From assembly GCA_949316235.1 (NCBI GenBank), contig OX438759.1, positions 20,026,618 to 20,090,617 of the forward strand: 64,000 bases of DNA, written 5' to 3'. Under the pieces are notes generated by a model. The model saw nothing but the letters and a program-made list of their open reading frames with translations. It was not told the origin of the DNA and did not search any database. Positions within the stretch are counted from its first letter, which is position 1, and each line of letters begins with the position of its first letter. Below are positions 9,921 to 18,990 of the stretch, in pieces. A program made the translations under genes and the position numbers. The DNA comes from Oegoconia quadripuncta. Taxonomy: Eukaryota; Arthropoda; Insecta; Lepidoptera; Autostichidae.

Positions 9921-10548
9921 TGTTGAGGAGCACGGTGATTCGAGGTTATATTTTTGTAGTTTTAAGAATTTTTGTTATCAATGTTTTGTTATGTATAGAG
10001 TTTGAATTGATTTGTATAGAGTCGATGTCGAGCCGACCGCAGTGGGAGTATTTTGGCCGCCAGAGGCGCTTTTTTAATAAAAAAGAATAGAAATTTAAGT
10101 GGGTACTTTTGAAAGTTTATTCGCCTCGGGTTCTGATTGGATAAAAATAATTAATTCCTGTAATCCTATTGGACATCCAGTCAGGACCCGACGATTTTGT
10201 CAAGATAAAAGAAAGGTGCCCACGGTAATCTGTCTAGTTACAAGCACAACGTCAAATACTGCGGTCGGTTCACGGAAAAGTAAAAGTGAAAAGTTTGTGA
10301 ATTGTGAATTGTGAGAAATTAAAGAAGACTAATTGTTCAACACTATCAAGAGTTTTGTTTTTACTTCGGCATCCCCAAGAAGATAGTGTGTGTGTGTGTG
10401 CGGTGTCGAAGTACCGAATTTCGCCGAGCTCCCGCTGGCTCCATCTTCCCTCTCGCTCCCGTCGTCGTCCGTCTCTCTCAAACCGCTGACTTACCAGAGC
10501 GACCCCAGAGTGGCGCTCTATTTTACTTGTTTCAAAATAACGTCTACA
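9921..10548 (+). repeat. BEL/Pao 3' LTR
   Basis: 628 bp, starting TGTTGAGGAG and ending CGTCTACA. It is uninterrupted and looks identical to the two halves of the 5' LTR. It shows what the LTR was before the LINE landed between its positions 314 and 315. Confidence 0.95.
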
Positions 10549-10553
10549 TGCTG
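10549..10553. repeat. Right target-site duplication of BEL/Pao element (TGCTG)
   Basis: Copy of 1010-1014 directly after the CA end of the 3' LTR. Confidence 0.9.
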
Positions 10554-11227
10554 ATTAGATAAGTTTCCTTATTACGTGTTCTATTTGGCTCAGATAATCG
10601 CATCTTGATAATTTAAGATAATATAGATAGAACATTATTTACGTGCGAACGAGTCTGTTAGCATTTAACATATGATCTATCCGCAAATTGTGTTCCCACG
10701 ACGTCACGATCACGACCGCCGCGACGTGACGAAGCGGTAACTAAATCTTGTGTACTCACAGACTTATATATTACTGCTTATGGACCGAGTCGTTGAAACA
10801 ATCAAAATGGCACCACTTCATTGGTGTTAAAACGGGAGTTTGGAACCAATGGGAACTCAGACATACTCCGACTTCGTTCGCGAACTGTCGTATCAAATAC
10901 TGATTTATGTTGTAAAAAATGTATCACTTACCACAGAGTGACCAAGAAACAAGCGAGTATCTTTTAAATATAACAAATTTAATGTATTACTCGTAAAACT
11001 CATAATTTTAGTCGATATTGTAATTTTCTCTTGCACTTTTATGTGACAGATTAATGTTGTGGGCACAGACTAAAAAAAAAATTTGGTTATGCGCGGTGGT
11101 TTTAGCCATTTATTCTCAGCAGCCCTATTAGTTCCCGAGGATTCTAAGAAATGGCTCTGTTTTATAGAAAAGCACGAAAAAGATTCGGTCGCACGACCAA
11201 CGACGTAATAAAAATAATAAGTAAATC
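10554..11227. other. Unique DNA between the two LTR elements
   Basis: No gene seen. It appears to be the continuation of the genomic sequence left of base 1010. It contains a GC-richer patch with several ACGTCAC/GTGACG words (about 10698-10730). Confidence 0.5.
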
Positions 11228-11231
11228 AATG

Positions 11232-11460
11232 TGTAAGGATGGCTGTCAATCAAACGACATCTTCCTTCGAATGTACTTCGTTTTATTTGTACTCTTTCTA
11301 ACTACTACAATCGTCTATTAGTCTATCCCTTTCACTCAACGCACGCAATAACCACATTTCTATTTTTCCATACATTCTATCTCCTTCGCACTTGAACATT
11401 TTATAATAAATCTATCTCTTTCATACCTCTCGCTTGCTTCGTTCCAAATAATACCTTACA
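11232..11460 (-). repeat. Ty3/Gypsy 3' LTR
   Basis: 229 bp bounded by TGTAAGG and CCTTACA. On the minus strand a TATAAAA-like word (about 11399-11405) is followed about 115 nt later by AATAAA (about 11282-11287). This spacing could be a promoter and polyadenylation signal; that role is inferred. Confidence 0.93.
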
Positions 11461-12640
11461 TGCCCTTTGAAATTACAAATTTTAATTTATTACAATTTTA
11501 ATTTCATTCATACAATACCTTACGTGCCTTTCATACTTTTACTTATTTTATTGCTTATACTGAATTACCGTTGCTACTATAAAAAAATATATTTCCTGAA
11601 AAATTTCTACTTTACAAACTGTTATTCTGGTTATACATTTTGCAAGTTGGAAAAAAAAATGTTTGATAGACAATGAATTGATTTAAATTTTTTTTTACAT
11701 ACAAATTTGGAGTTGAGAACACACTGTTCTAAGGGATTTACTTGTATACTAGAGGTTTTTGTTTATACATAACTATAATATTTGTTAACTTATTGTGCAC
11801 TAGAACTTCTATGACATTAAACTTAAACTTGTTCGTTACATTATACAAAAAGAACCTTCTGACTTCTTATATGGAAGAAAAAAAAATAAAATAATAACTA
11901 CTTTTACTTTAAACAAAGACTCCAAAAACAAAACTGTGTTTCTCTTACTTAACTATAGGTAAAATTAATTTCTTGGAACTTAAACCTGTAGTTCCTAAAG
12001 TGTTTGAGCTTAAACTTTGTGGGTATATATATTGTACAAAAATAATTTATACATAGGTAATATTATCTACTTACAGCATAAATGAATGACTTACAGTACT
12101 AAGCTACTGTTATGGAAAATAAAGAAAAATGTGTAACCTTATAATACATACACTATACTATGCAAGAAAGATGGATATGATAGGTAGAAAGTTTTGATTA
12201 TTTCAACTAAATTAAGTTTTCTAAATAAATCGGTAAATTAATGCAATATTCTACACAACATAATGACATGCTTATAAGTATAAATAAACTTTGAATGTTT
12301 ACATGAGATTGTTTTCATTTAAGTTGTTCACTTAATAACTCACTTAACCTATTTATTTTTTTGTCGTATGCTGAACTACTGTAATTTTACTGTTTCTCAT
12401 ATGTATATAATTTTGACTGTAAATGCCGAACAAAAATAAATAAAAATATATTAATAAACTATAAAATAAACTGGTATACTACTTTCAAATAATGCTCTCT
12501 ATTTTAACATAATAGATTAAATGTATAAATAAACAAATGTCAGTCCAGTGTTTTATAAATATACGTCATATCCGATAACTTAACTGCTACACAACTATAA
12601 TAGAAGTCCTACGAAAATTAATTCTTGGCATCATAGACAG
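11461..12640 (-). other. Long AT-rich noncoding region at the 3' end of the Ty3/Gypsy element
   Basis: About 1.2 kb between the integrase stop and the 3' LTR. No open frame of note exists on the element's strand, so no env is visible. Against the LTR the minus strand reads CAAAGGGCA, a short purine-rich tract that is the candidate plus-strand primer. The stretch is strongly AT-rich with many stops in all frames. Confidence 0.7.
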
Positions 12641-13921
12641 CTAACTCGTATAAAATTGTGGTTTTCTTGTTACCCGACCTCTGCTTGTGGTATACACAAC
12701 GTTGTCATCGTTTGGATGTTTGTTAACCTCATCATCTGGTAACTGATGGTCATCATAATATGGGAACTGGTTGTCATCATCACTGTAAATTTGGTTATCT
12801 GAAAAATCTGAAAAGGAATCTAAATTTTGCGGTTGGTACAAAGGTTTCAAAAATTGTACATGTACTATCTTTTTAATTTTTGGTTTGTTCACATCTTGAA
12901 TCTCATAACATACTGATCCTATTTTCCTGATAATCTTAAACGGTCCTTTGAATCGGGGTGTCAATTTAGTGTCTGTGGGTTTTTTCCACTCATAAACTAC
13001 ATATTCTCCTTGTATAAATTTTTGTTCCAGTCTTCTCAAATCGAACTTTCTTTTGTTTTCTAAATGGACTTTCTTGATATTTTCTAATGCTGTTTCTCTA
13101 GCTTTTGACAAAAACTCTAATTGATGATTTCGATCTGTTTCTTGTATGATTGATCCAAAGTGAATTTCCATGGGTGGCATTCTGGGTGTATATCCAAACA
13201 TTAAATAGAACGGTGAATATCCAGTTGTTTTCTGTTTTGAAGTATTTATGGCTAATATCGCTTTTGGTAATAATTTATCCCAGTCACTTGTATTTTCTAA
13301 AGCAAACTTCGTTAATGTTGATATTATTGTAGCATTTGCCCTTTCGACTAAACCATTGCTTTGAGGTGTGTAGGGGGTTGTTGGAATATGTTCTATGCCA
13401 TATTTTGAAAAGAACTTTTGGGTCATTTGGCTTGTGAAACATGGTGCACTATCGGATATATATGTCAATGGTGGGCCATACATATAAATTATGTCATTTT
13501 CGATTATGTCAATTACACTCTGTGCAGATAATGTACACATAGGTTTTGCAAAAGTATATCTTGTAGCGTGATCTATATGAACAAATATGTATGTGTTACC
13601 CGATTCTGTCGGTGGTAAGGCCACTATATGGTCTGATGAAATTACTTCCATAGGTGTTTGTGATATAGGTCTTTGTCCTAACTCTCCGTATGCCAATTTT
13701 GTTCGTCTATTCGTCTTTGCACAAATTATACATGACATTGTATATGCCTTCACATCTCGACGCATAGTCTTCCACCAATACTTGTTTTTAATTTTGTTAA
13801 TTGTTGTACTGAAATCTAAGTGTCCATTGTCATCATGAGCAATTTTAATTATGGTTGATCTCAAACTATGTGGAACAACAATTTTTTCTTGATTGAATAA
13901 ATCTTGTTTATTGATGTGCAA
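12641..13921 (-). CDS. Ty3/Gypsy integrase, in +1 frame relative to upstream pol
   Basis: This 426-residue frame encodes the integrase that joins element cDNA to the genome. It has an HHCC zinc finger (His29, His34, Cys64, Cys67), a catalytic core with Asp97, Asp157 and Glu193 (spacing D-x35-E), and a C-terminal chromatin or DNA-binding region with an acidic tail (many Asp/Glu around residues 370-410). The frame overlaps the end of the gag-pol frame by 14 nt and is offset by +1. It has no upstream ATG: the first codon used here is TTG, and the first ATG lies inside the zinc finger. It is therefore either made by translational frameshifting or was split from one polyprotein by a single-base change. 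Residue numbers count from the TTG. Confidence 0.9.
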   Translation of the reverse strand: MHINKQDLFNQEKIVVPHSLRSTIIKIAHDDNGHLDFSTTINKIKNKYWWKTMRRDVKAYTMSCIICAKTNRRTKLAYGELGQRPISQTPMEVISSDHIVALPPTESGNTYIFVHIDHATRYTFAKPMCTLSAQSVIDIIENDIIYMYGPPLTYISDSAPCFTSQMTQKFFSKYGIEHIPTTPYTPQSNGLVERANATIISTLTKFALENTSDWDKLLPKAILAINTSKQKTTGYSPFYLMFGYTPRMPPMEIHFGSIIQETDRNHQLEFLSKARETALENIKKVHLENKRKFDLRRLEQKFIQGEYVVYEWKKPTDTKLTPRFKGPFKIIRKIGSVCYEIQDVNKPKIKKIVHVQFLKPLYQPQNLDSFSDFSDNQIYSDDDNQFPYYDDHQLPDDEVNKHPNDDNVVYTTSRGRVTRKPQFYTS

Positions 13922-16900
13922 TAATATTCCTTGTGATATTTTGTATTTGTTTTAAATGCTGGGTGGATGGATCTTTAGACAATTTAGAACTTATTTGTTT
14001 GATAAATGGGTCTTTACTTTGTGCCAATTCTAATTTCTCTATATTTGTACTGATTACCAACATACATACGTCTTTTATGGGAAAGCGAGACAAATGATCT
14101 GCAATGACATTTTGTTTACCTGGTCTATGGATTGGTATAAAGTCAAACGGAGCTAAGTCAATAACATACCTTGCAAACTTTCTGTTTAATTTTGCCTTAT
14201 TAATTATATAGGCTGTTGAGTAACTATCAGTTATTAAGGTGAATTTCGTTCCTAGTAGAAATATTCTGAATTTCATTACAATAGCCCAATGAACAGCTGT
14301 TACTTCCAGTTCATTAATATGGTACCTTGTTTCGGCATCCTTCAATCCTCGACTGGCATATTCTATTACTTTTTTTTCTCCATCTTGAATTTGCAATAAA
14401 CATGCGCCCATACCTTGGTAACTACTATCAGTTTCGACTATTGTTTCTGCGTCCTGTTGAAAATTTGATAAAATTGGTGCTGTAATGACACTATTTTTTA
14501 ATGATGTAAATGAATTTTGTTGCTGTTCTGTAAGACAAATTTTTTTATTTTTCTTGTTATTGTCAATATTATTATAAATTTGTAATTTATCTTTCTTTAA
14601 AATTTCTTGTAATGGTTTAGCAATAATGGCATAATTTTTTATATATTTTCTAAAGGTGCCTGTGAATCCTAGAAAAGAACGAACTTCTGTAACTGTCGAT
14701 AAGGTTTGATATTTCTCAACTGCAGTTATTCTGCTCGGGTCTGTTCTCTCTTGTTTATAACCAACAATTTTCCCAAATAGTGGTATTTCAGTATCAATGA
14801 ATATGCATTTTTCTTTATTTAATTTTAATTTTTTTTGTCTAGTAAGTTCAAATATTTGCTTCAAGAGTACAAAGAATTTTTCAATATCATTTGACCCTCC
14901 TGTGATATCATCGAAGTAAACTCTTACACCTTCATTATACAATTTTCCGTATGTTGAATTTACAACTTTTGACATTATTGCTGGTCCTCCAACTAAACCA
15001 AACATAACTCTCATAAACTCTACATGATAATCTTGTGTTATTACGGCTGTTTTGAAAATATCCTCCTCTCTGACACATATATTATGGTATGCCTGAAAAA
15101 TATCTAACTTAAATTTGAATATAAATTGAGAAATCTTGGTTACAATGTCATCCATTCGTTCGATTGGTTGTGAATCTAAGATGGTAATTGGATTTATTGT
15201 TTTTGAATAATCTACAACTGGTCTATATGGTGTTGTGTCATGAAATGGTTGTTGAACAACGAACATTGGTGCAGCATATGGTGATTTCGATAATCTGCAA
15301 ATTTTTTGCTCCATCCACTTTTCTATTGTCTGTTTTAAAATTATTCTTTCAGGCTCCGGTAATCTATATGGCTTACATGCGATAGGTTTGTCATGTTTCA
15401 AATTTATTTCCAACTGAAAATCAGGAAATTTTCCTATGTCATTGGAATCATTTTTGAAAATGTCATCATATTCTGATACTAGCTGCATAACCTTATTTTC
15501 ATTTTCTTGAGAAACTGATATATCCTGAATGTTCACACAACAAGCTAGTGAATTATTGTCTTTTAAAATGCATGGGAAATATTCTGTATGTGTTGGTGTG
15601 ATTATACAAATTTTACCATCTGGGTCATGAATTATACGGGCATACACAGCCAACTGCCAATCTTTTCCGATGATCATTGGTACTGGTAATCCTTCACAGA
15701 TTGCGATTTGAGGCATAACATAATCAATTTTTCCTATTTGTATACGTGCTGTCATCCATCCTATTGGAGTAAGTATATTTCCTGCCACCTTATAGTTGCC
15801 TTTTTGCCATGGATAAACTTGTATGTCTTGTGGTAACTGGTCTTTGTCAATAATTGTAATAACAGAACCTGAATCTGGCAGAGCATTTAAGTGTAAAGAC
15901 TCGTTTATGGTTACGGGTATCAAAGTAACATTTGGCATTTCATTTTGTACACAATTAACTTGTTTTTGATCATTTGTGCTGTTAGGATATGGCTTTATTT
16001 GTTTATTATGCTGATCCATGGGTAATTTTGCATATTGAATGGTATTTCGCTTATCTGTAGGTTGGAATGGGCAATTGTAGGAGATGTGACCTTTTGTTTT
16101 ACAGCGGAAACATGTTTGTTTTTCCTCTTTATCTACTGATGGATTAAATTTGGGAATAAAATTGCTATTTCTATAGTTTTGGAATACTGGTGTACTGTTA
16201 CTTACGGTATCTGTCTTGATATATTTTTCCCTTGGAAGTACCTTTCTGATGTTGTCCATTGTTGACGAATGGTTGAGCAAATCTTCAATATTTTTACAGC
16301 AATGCGAAGCTAATGGGATTGACCATCGGTGATCTGTAATACCTTCCAAAATCAAAGAAACTTTATCTGCATCTGAAATTTTTGTAGGTGATTTTTCTAA
16401 CATCGCATTTTTATTATAAATGTACTCCGTAATTGTTTCCGTTGGCCTTAAAACTCTCTTTGACTGATAGGTAATAAATTCTGCAAATGACATTTTTAAA
16501 CTAAATCTTTCTATAACTTTATTTTTCCACTCATGCCATGACAATATGTCTTTTCCAATAGCCCTGTGCCAGTCGTTTGCTGTGCCCCTTAACCTCATAG
16601 ATGCATTTACTAAAGTCAAATTTTCAGACCAATTCGCTAACGAAGCGACTCGTTCTACTTGTTGAATCCAAATGTGTGCACTTTCGGTTTTACTACCACC
16701 GAATAATGGAATAGCCTGGCTTGTATCTGTAGTAGAATATACTTGAAATGTGGGAGATTTTTGTTCTGATAATTTTTCTATGAGTTTGCTTTGCGAGTCG
16801 AAAAATAATTTTGAAAAATCTGGTTGAGGTGAGTGACATGGAGTTTGAGACATACCTGGGTTTTCATTGGATTTTACCTGCCCTTGAATGGTGAGAAAGT

Positions 16901-17129
16901 CCAACTGTTTTTTCAGATTTTCGAGTTCAATTTGTTGAGATTGTCTTTTTTCTTTTTCACTTTTGTAATATTCCATCATGTTGTTTTCGAGTTTTTCGAT
17001 ATTATCCGACATTAACCTTTGAATTAAATCCGTTTTCGTACCTGTAACTGTTAAATATCGACTTCTCAGCTCATCTTTTAGTTGTAATACGGTAAATTTA
17101 TCCAGATCGTCTTTGTTTGTCGAATCCAT
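13908..17129 (-). CDS. Ty3/Gypsy Gag-protease-RT-RNase H polyprotein, SAP-like N-terminus
   Basis: This 1073-residue protein starts at a true ATG 180 nt inside the 5' LTR. In order: a SAP-like helix-turn-helix motif (about 9-43, core LQLKDELRSR); a coiled, charged segment; a retrotransposon Gag domain (about 140-250); a CCHC knuckle, CFRCKTKGHISYNC (about 340-353); an aspartic protease with DSG near 419; an RT with YFDD at about 738-741; and an RNase H with an active-site Asp in the ETDSS motif near 898. It stops at 13908 shortly after RNase H, where related elements continue into integrase. No internal stop is seen. SAP motifs bind AT-rich DNA in host proteins; its role here is unknown. Confidence 0.93.
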   Translation of the reverse strand: MDSTNKDDLDKFTVLQLKDELRSRYLTVTGTKTDLIQRLMSDNIEKLENNMMEYYKSEKEKRQSQQIELENLKKQLDFLTIQGQVKSNENPGMSQTPCHSPQPDFSKLFFDSQSKLIEKLSEQKSPTFQVYSTTDTSQAIPLFGGSKTESAHIWIQQVERVASLANWSENLTLVNASMRLRGTANDWHRAIGKDILSWHEWKNKVIERFSLKMSFAEFITYQSKRVLRPTETITEYIYNKNAMLEKSPTKISDADKVSLILEGITDHRWSIPLASHCCKNIEDLLNHSSTMDNIRKVLPREKYIKTDTVSNSTPVFQNYRNSNFIPKFNPSVDKEEKQTCFRCKTKGHISYNCPFQPTDKRNTIQYAKLPMDQHNKQIKPYPNSTNDQKQVNCVQNEMPNVTLIPVTINESLHLNALPDSGSVITIIDKDQLPQDIQVYPWQKGNYKVAGNILTPIGWMTARIQIGKIDYVMPQIAICEGLPVPMIIGKDWQLAVYARIIHDPDGKICIITPTHTEYFPCILKDNNSLACCVNIQDISVSQENENKVMQLVSEYDDIFKNDSNDIGKFPDFQLEINLKHDKPIACKPYRLPEPERIILKQTIEKWMEQKICRLSKSPYAAPMFVVQQPFHDTTPYRPVVDYSKTINPITILDSQPIERMDDIVTKISQFIFKFKLDIFQAYHNICVREEDIFKTAVITQDYHVEFMRVMFGLVGGPAIMSKVVNSTYGKLYNEGVRVYFDDITGGSNDIEKFFVLLKQIFELTRQKKLKLNKEKCIFIDTEIPLFGKIVGYKQERTDPSRITAVEKYQTLSTVTEVRSFLGFTGTFRKYIKNYAIIAKPLQEILKKDKLQIYNNIDNNKKNKKICLTEQQQNSFTSLKNSVITAPILSNFQQDAETIVETDSSYQGMGACLLQIQDGEKKVIEYASRGLKDAETRYHINELEVTAVHWAIVMKFRIFLLGTKFTLITDSYSTAYIINKAKLNRKFARYVIDLAPFDFIPIHRPGKQNVIADHLSRFPIKDVCMLVISTNIEKLELAQSKDPFIKQISSKLSKDPSTQHLKQIQNITRNIIAHQ

Positions 17130-17291
17130 AGTGAGTAAGATATAGCGTGCTGAAAGTAAATCGTATTAGATCCCGTTCGTGGCGTAATATTTTCGAGAAA
17201 CCTTTCGTTATTTTTGTTTATTAACACTGGAGACGTAGTGTTTTTGGTTTATTTCACTTATCTTTAAACGTAAGATAATAAAATAGAATTT
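17130..17291 (-). other. Ty3/Gypsy 5' leader
   Basis: Short untranslated region between the PBS and the gag ATG. No feature other than AT richness is seen. Confidence 0.7.
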
Positions 17292-17309
17292 ATCCTGTCC
17301 GCAGCGCCA
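17292..17309 (-). promoter_or_regulatory. Primer-binding site, probably tRNA-Ser-like
   Basis: On the minus strand TGGCGCTGCGGACAGGAT abuts the 5' LTR with no spacer. It implies a tRNA 3' end of CCGCAGC, discriminator G, CCA. A G discriminator is typical of tRNA-Ser, and Ser-type PBSs beginning TGGCGC are known in insect Gypsy elements. The exact isoacceptor is not proven. Confidence 0.7.
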
Positions 17310-17538
17310 TGTAAGGATGGCTGTCAATCAAACGACATCTTCCTTCGAATGTACTTCGTTTTATTTGTACTCTTTCTAACTACTACAATCGTCTATTAGT
17401 CTATCCCTTTCACTCAACGCACGCAATAACCACATTTCTATTTTTCCATACATTCTATCTCCTTCGCACTTGAACATTTTATAATAAATCTATCTCTTTC
17501 ATACCTCTCGCTTGCTTCGTTCCAAATAATACCTTACA
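17310..17538 (-). repeat. Ty3/Gypsy 5' LTR
   Basis: 229 bp, the same length as 11232-11460 and with no difference seen. Followed on the + strand by the AATG target duplication. Confidence 0.93.
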
Positions 17539-18155
17539 AATGTGTCTGTATTTCCAACTCGTTTGCCTGTCGACTTGTAGGGTGAATACGATGGCTGATG
17601 TACCTACTGCCTACATTGCTATTCATGGGTTGTTTGAAGTGTCCGCGTTGTCGTCGCACGCCGGGCGGATGCGGGCTCACCGCAAGGGACTTACCAGACG
17701 CCGCCGCTCGGCAACTAAATTCCACCCAGTGAATAAGCTTACAGAAATATAAATTCCTAAACATGTCTTGTATACAGATAAAGGAACATTTGTAATAGAT
17801 TGAACAGGTGAAATCACTCCTATATACCACTTCCAACAATTTTCCCCAAGGAGTTCCGAATTCGATAGATTTTTCTAATTGCTCTGAGAGAACGTTGTAT
17901 GGCAACTCAACCGCTCATTCTGAGTTGCACGAAGGGTAGTGGAATCATTTTCGGTGGTTTTGCACGACTTCAATTACACCTGTATTTAGTATACCTACTT
18001 ACATATAGGTACTTGTAATAAATTGTCTCTTCTGCTGCTATAATTTCTCGGATCAGCCCCCAATTTACCTCCTTTAATAATGCAGATACACTTGCCGATA
18101 TTCCAGTTGTATTGGTTATTACCTGTGTGACTATCATTGCGTGTCAGTGACATGG

Positions 18156-18169
18156 CGGTGACGTCACCG
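18156..18169. promoter_or_regulatory. 14-bp palindrome containing a CRE-type site
   Basis: CGGTGACGTCACCG is a perfect palindrome with TGACGTCA at its centre, the known consensus of CREB/ATF bZIP dimers. Regulatory function is inferred from the motif alone. Confidence 0.35.
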
Positions 18170-18350
18170 TGGTGGTAGCTGGGCAGATGTCGATGTCACG
18201 TCCGTGGGAACTGCACATGTTGGCGACACCGGCAAATGTCAGGAGGTGAAGTGGGAATTTTTCTTTTTGATTCTAATTTCGTTTACGTAAAAGGTAACTA
18301 TCTAAGCATTATACGATTCTTCATATAAATCGTGACGTAAACGCGTAAGG

Positions 18351-18990
18351 AGATGGAATTTAAATATAAACTAGAACAAATGTAAAAAATTGGGGCCGCG
18401 AGGCAAGGTACCCAAAACGGTGGCAGCGTTTCCTCATTGTATGCAGCGAACAGCTCTCGGGTCAAACGCGTAAGTGAGTCAAAGTCACATTTCGCTCACC
18501 AGTTCGACATCTGTACAGGGCAATGTGTGGTTGTAAGGTCGTTATTGGTACCAGGTCACATAATATAGTATTTTGCATAAATAGATCCAGAAGATTCAGA
18601 TGTCAATGTGGATGGTAGTGTTGGTAGGGGAAGTTCACGGCGAACGTACCATGATCAAATCGAGGACAAGACCCTAAACCGACGAGCATGTATAATCGTA
18701 GCAAGTGGAAGTCTGTGGTCTCTGCCTACCACTACGGGAAACAGGCGTGACTTTATATATGTATTTAGATTCAGATCATAAACGAACACGGATTCTACTG
18801 CGGAAGAAAGACATGAAGACCTAACTGTATATCAGATCTTATAAATAGAGAGATTTAAATACAAACTAGAACCAGTGGTAAAAAATTGTAACCGCGAGAG
18901 AAGTTACCCAAATCGCTGGCAACGTTTCCTCGCAAAGTGCTGATACTTAATATAAGCGTTGAGCTAGGAAACCGTCAGCTCTCGGGTCTC
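18351..18990 (+). repeat. Diverged direct duplication, two ~85-bp copies
   Basis: 18351-18436 and 18848-18932 share, in the same order, ATTTAAATA, AAACTAGAAC, GTAAAAAATTG, CCGCGAG, TACCCAAA, TGGCA and CGTTTCCTC. Both are followed by CAGCTCTCGGGTC (near 18457 and 18975). The copies differ at many sites, so the duplication is old or both belong to an unrecognised dispersed family. Confidence 0.65.

Larger units (their letters stand above)
1015..10548 (+). mobile_element. BEL/Pao LTR retrotransposon with a LINE nested in its 5' LTR
   Basis: A complete element: 5' LTR (1015-1328 plus 3757-4070), tRNA-Tyr primer-binding site (4075-4092), one gag-pol frame (4109-9886), purine tract (9911-9920), 3' LTR (9921-10548) and a TGCTG duplication on both sides. 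Without the nested LINE it would be about 7.1 kb. Both LTRs begin TG and end CA. They have the same length (628 bp), and I saw no mismatch between them, so the insertion is recent. The domain order gag, protease, RT, RNase H, integrase, with a C-terminal DUF5641-like region, is that of insect BEL/Pao. There is no envelope gene. The LINE separates the upstream half of the LTR from the downstream half and the coding region, which probably impairs expression of this copy. Confidence 0.96.
11228..17542 (-). mobile_element. Ty3/Gypsy LTR retrotransposon with AATG target duplication
   Basis: LTRs at 11232-11460 and 17310-17538 enclose two overlapping frames on the minus strand, and AATG flanks the element (11228-11231 and 17539-17542). 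A 4-bp duplication is typical of Ty3/Gypsy integrases. Each LTR is 229 bp and starts and ends with the inverted words TGTAAGG and CCTTACA. The two copies look identical by eye, so insertion was recent. Reading on the minus strand: 5' LTR, PBS, leader, gag-protease-RT-RNase H, integrase, ~1.2 kb of noncoding DNA, short purine tract, 3' LTR. RT, RNase H, integrase order is that of Ty3/Gypsy rather than copia. No env frame is present. The clade was not determined. Confidence 0.94.

Noticed and set aside
11467..11676. Env-like membrane protein in the Ty3/Gypsy 3' region
   Set aside because: The only open frame is short, on the opposite strand, and its hydrophobic residues come from AT-rich codons.
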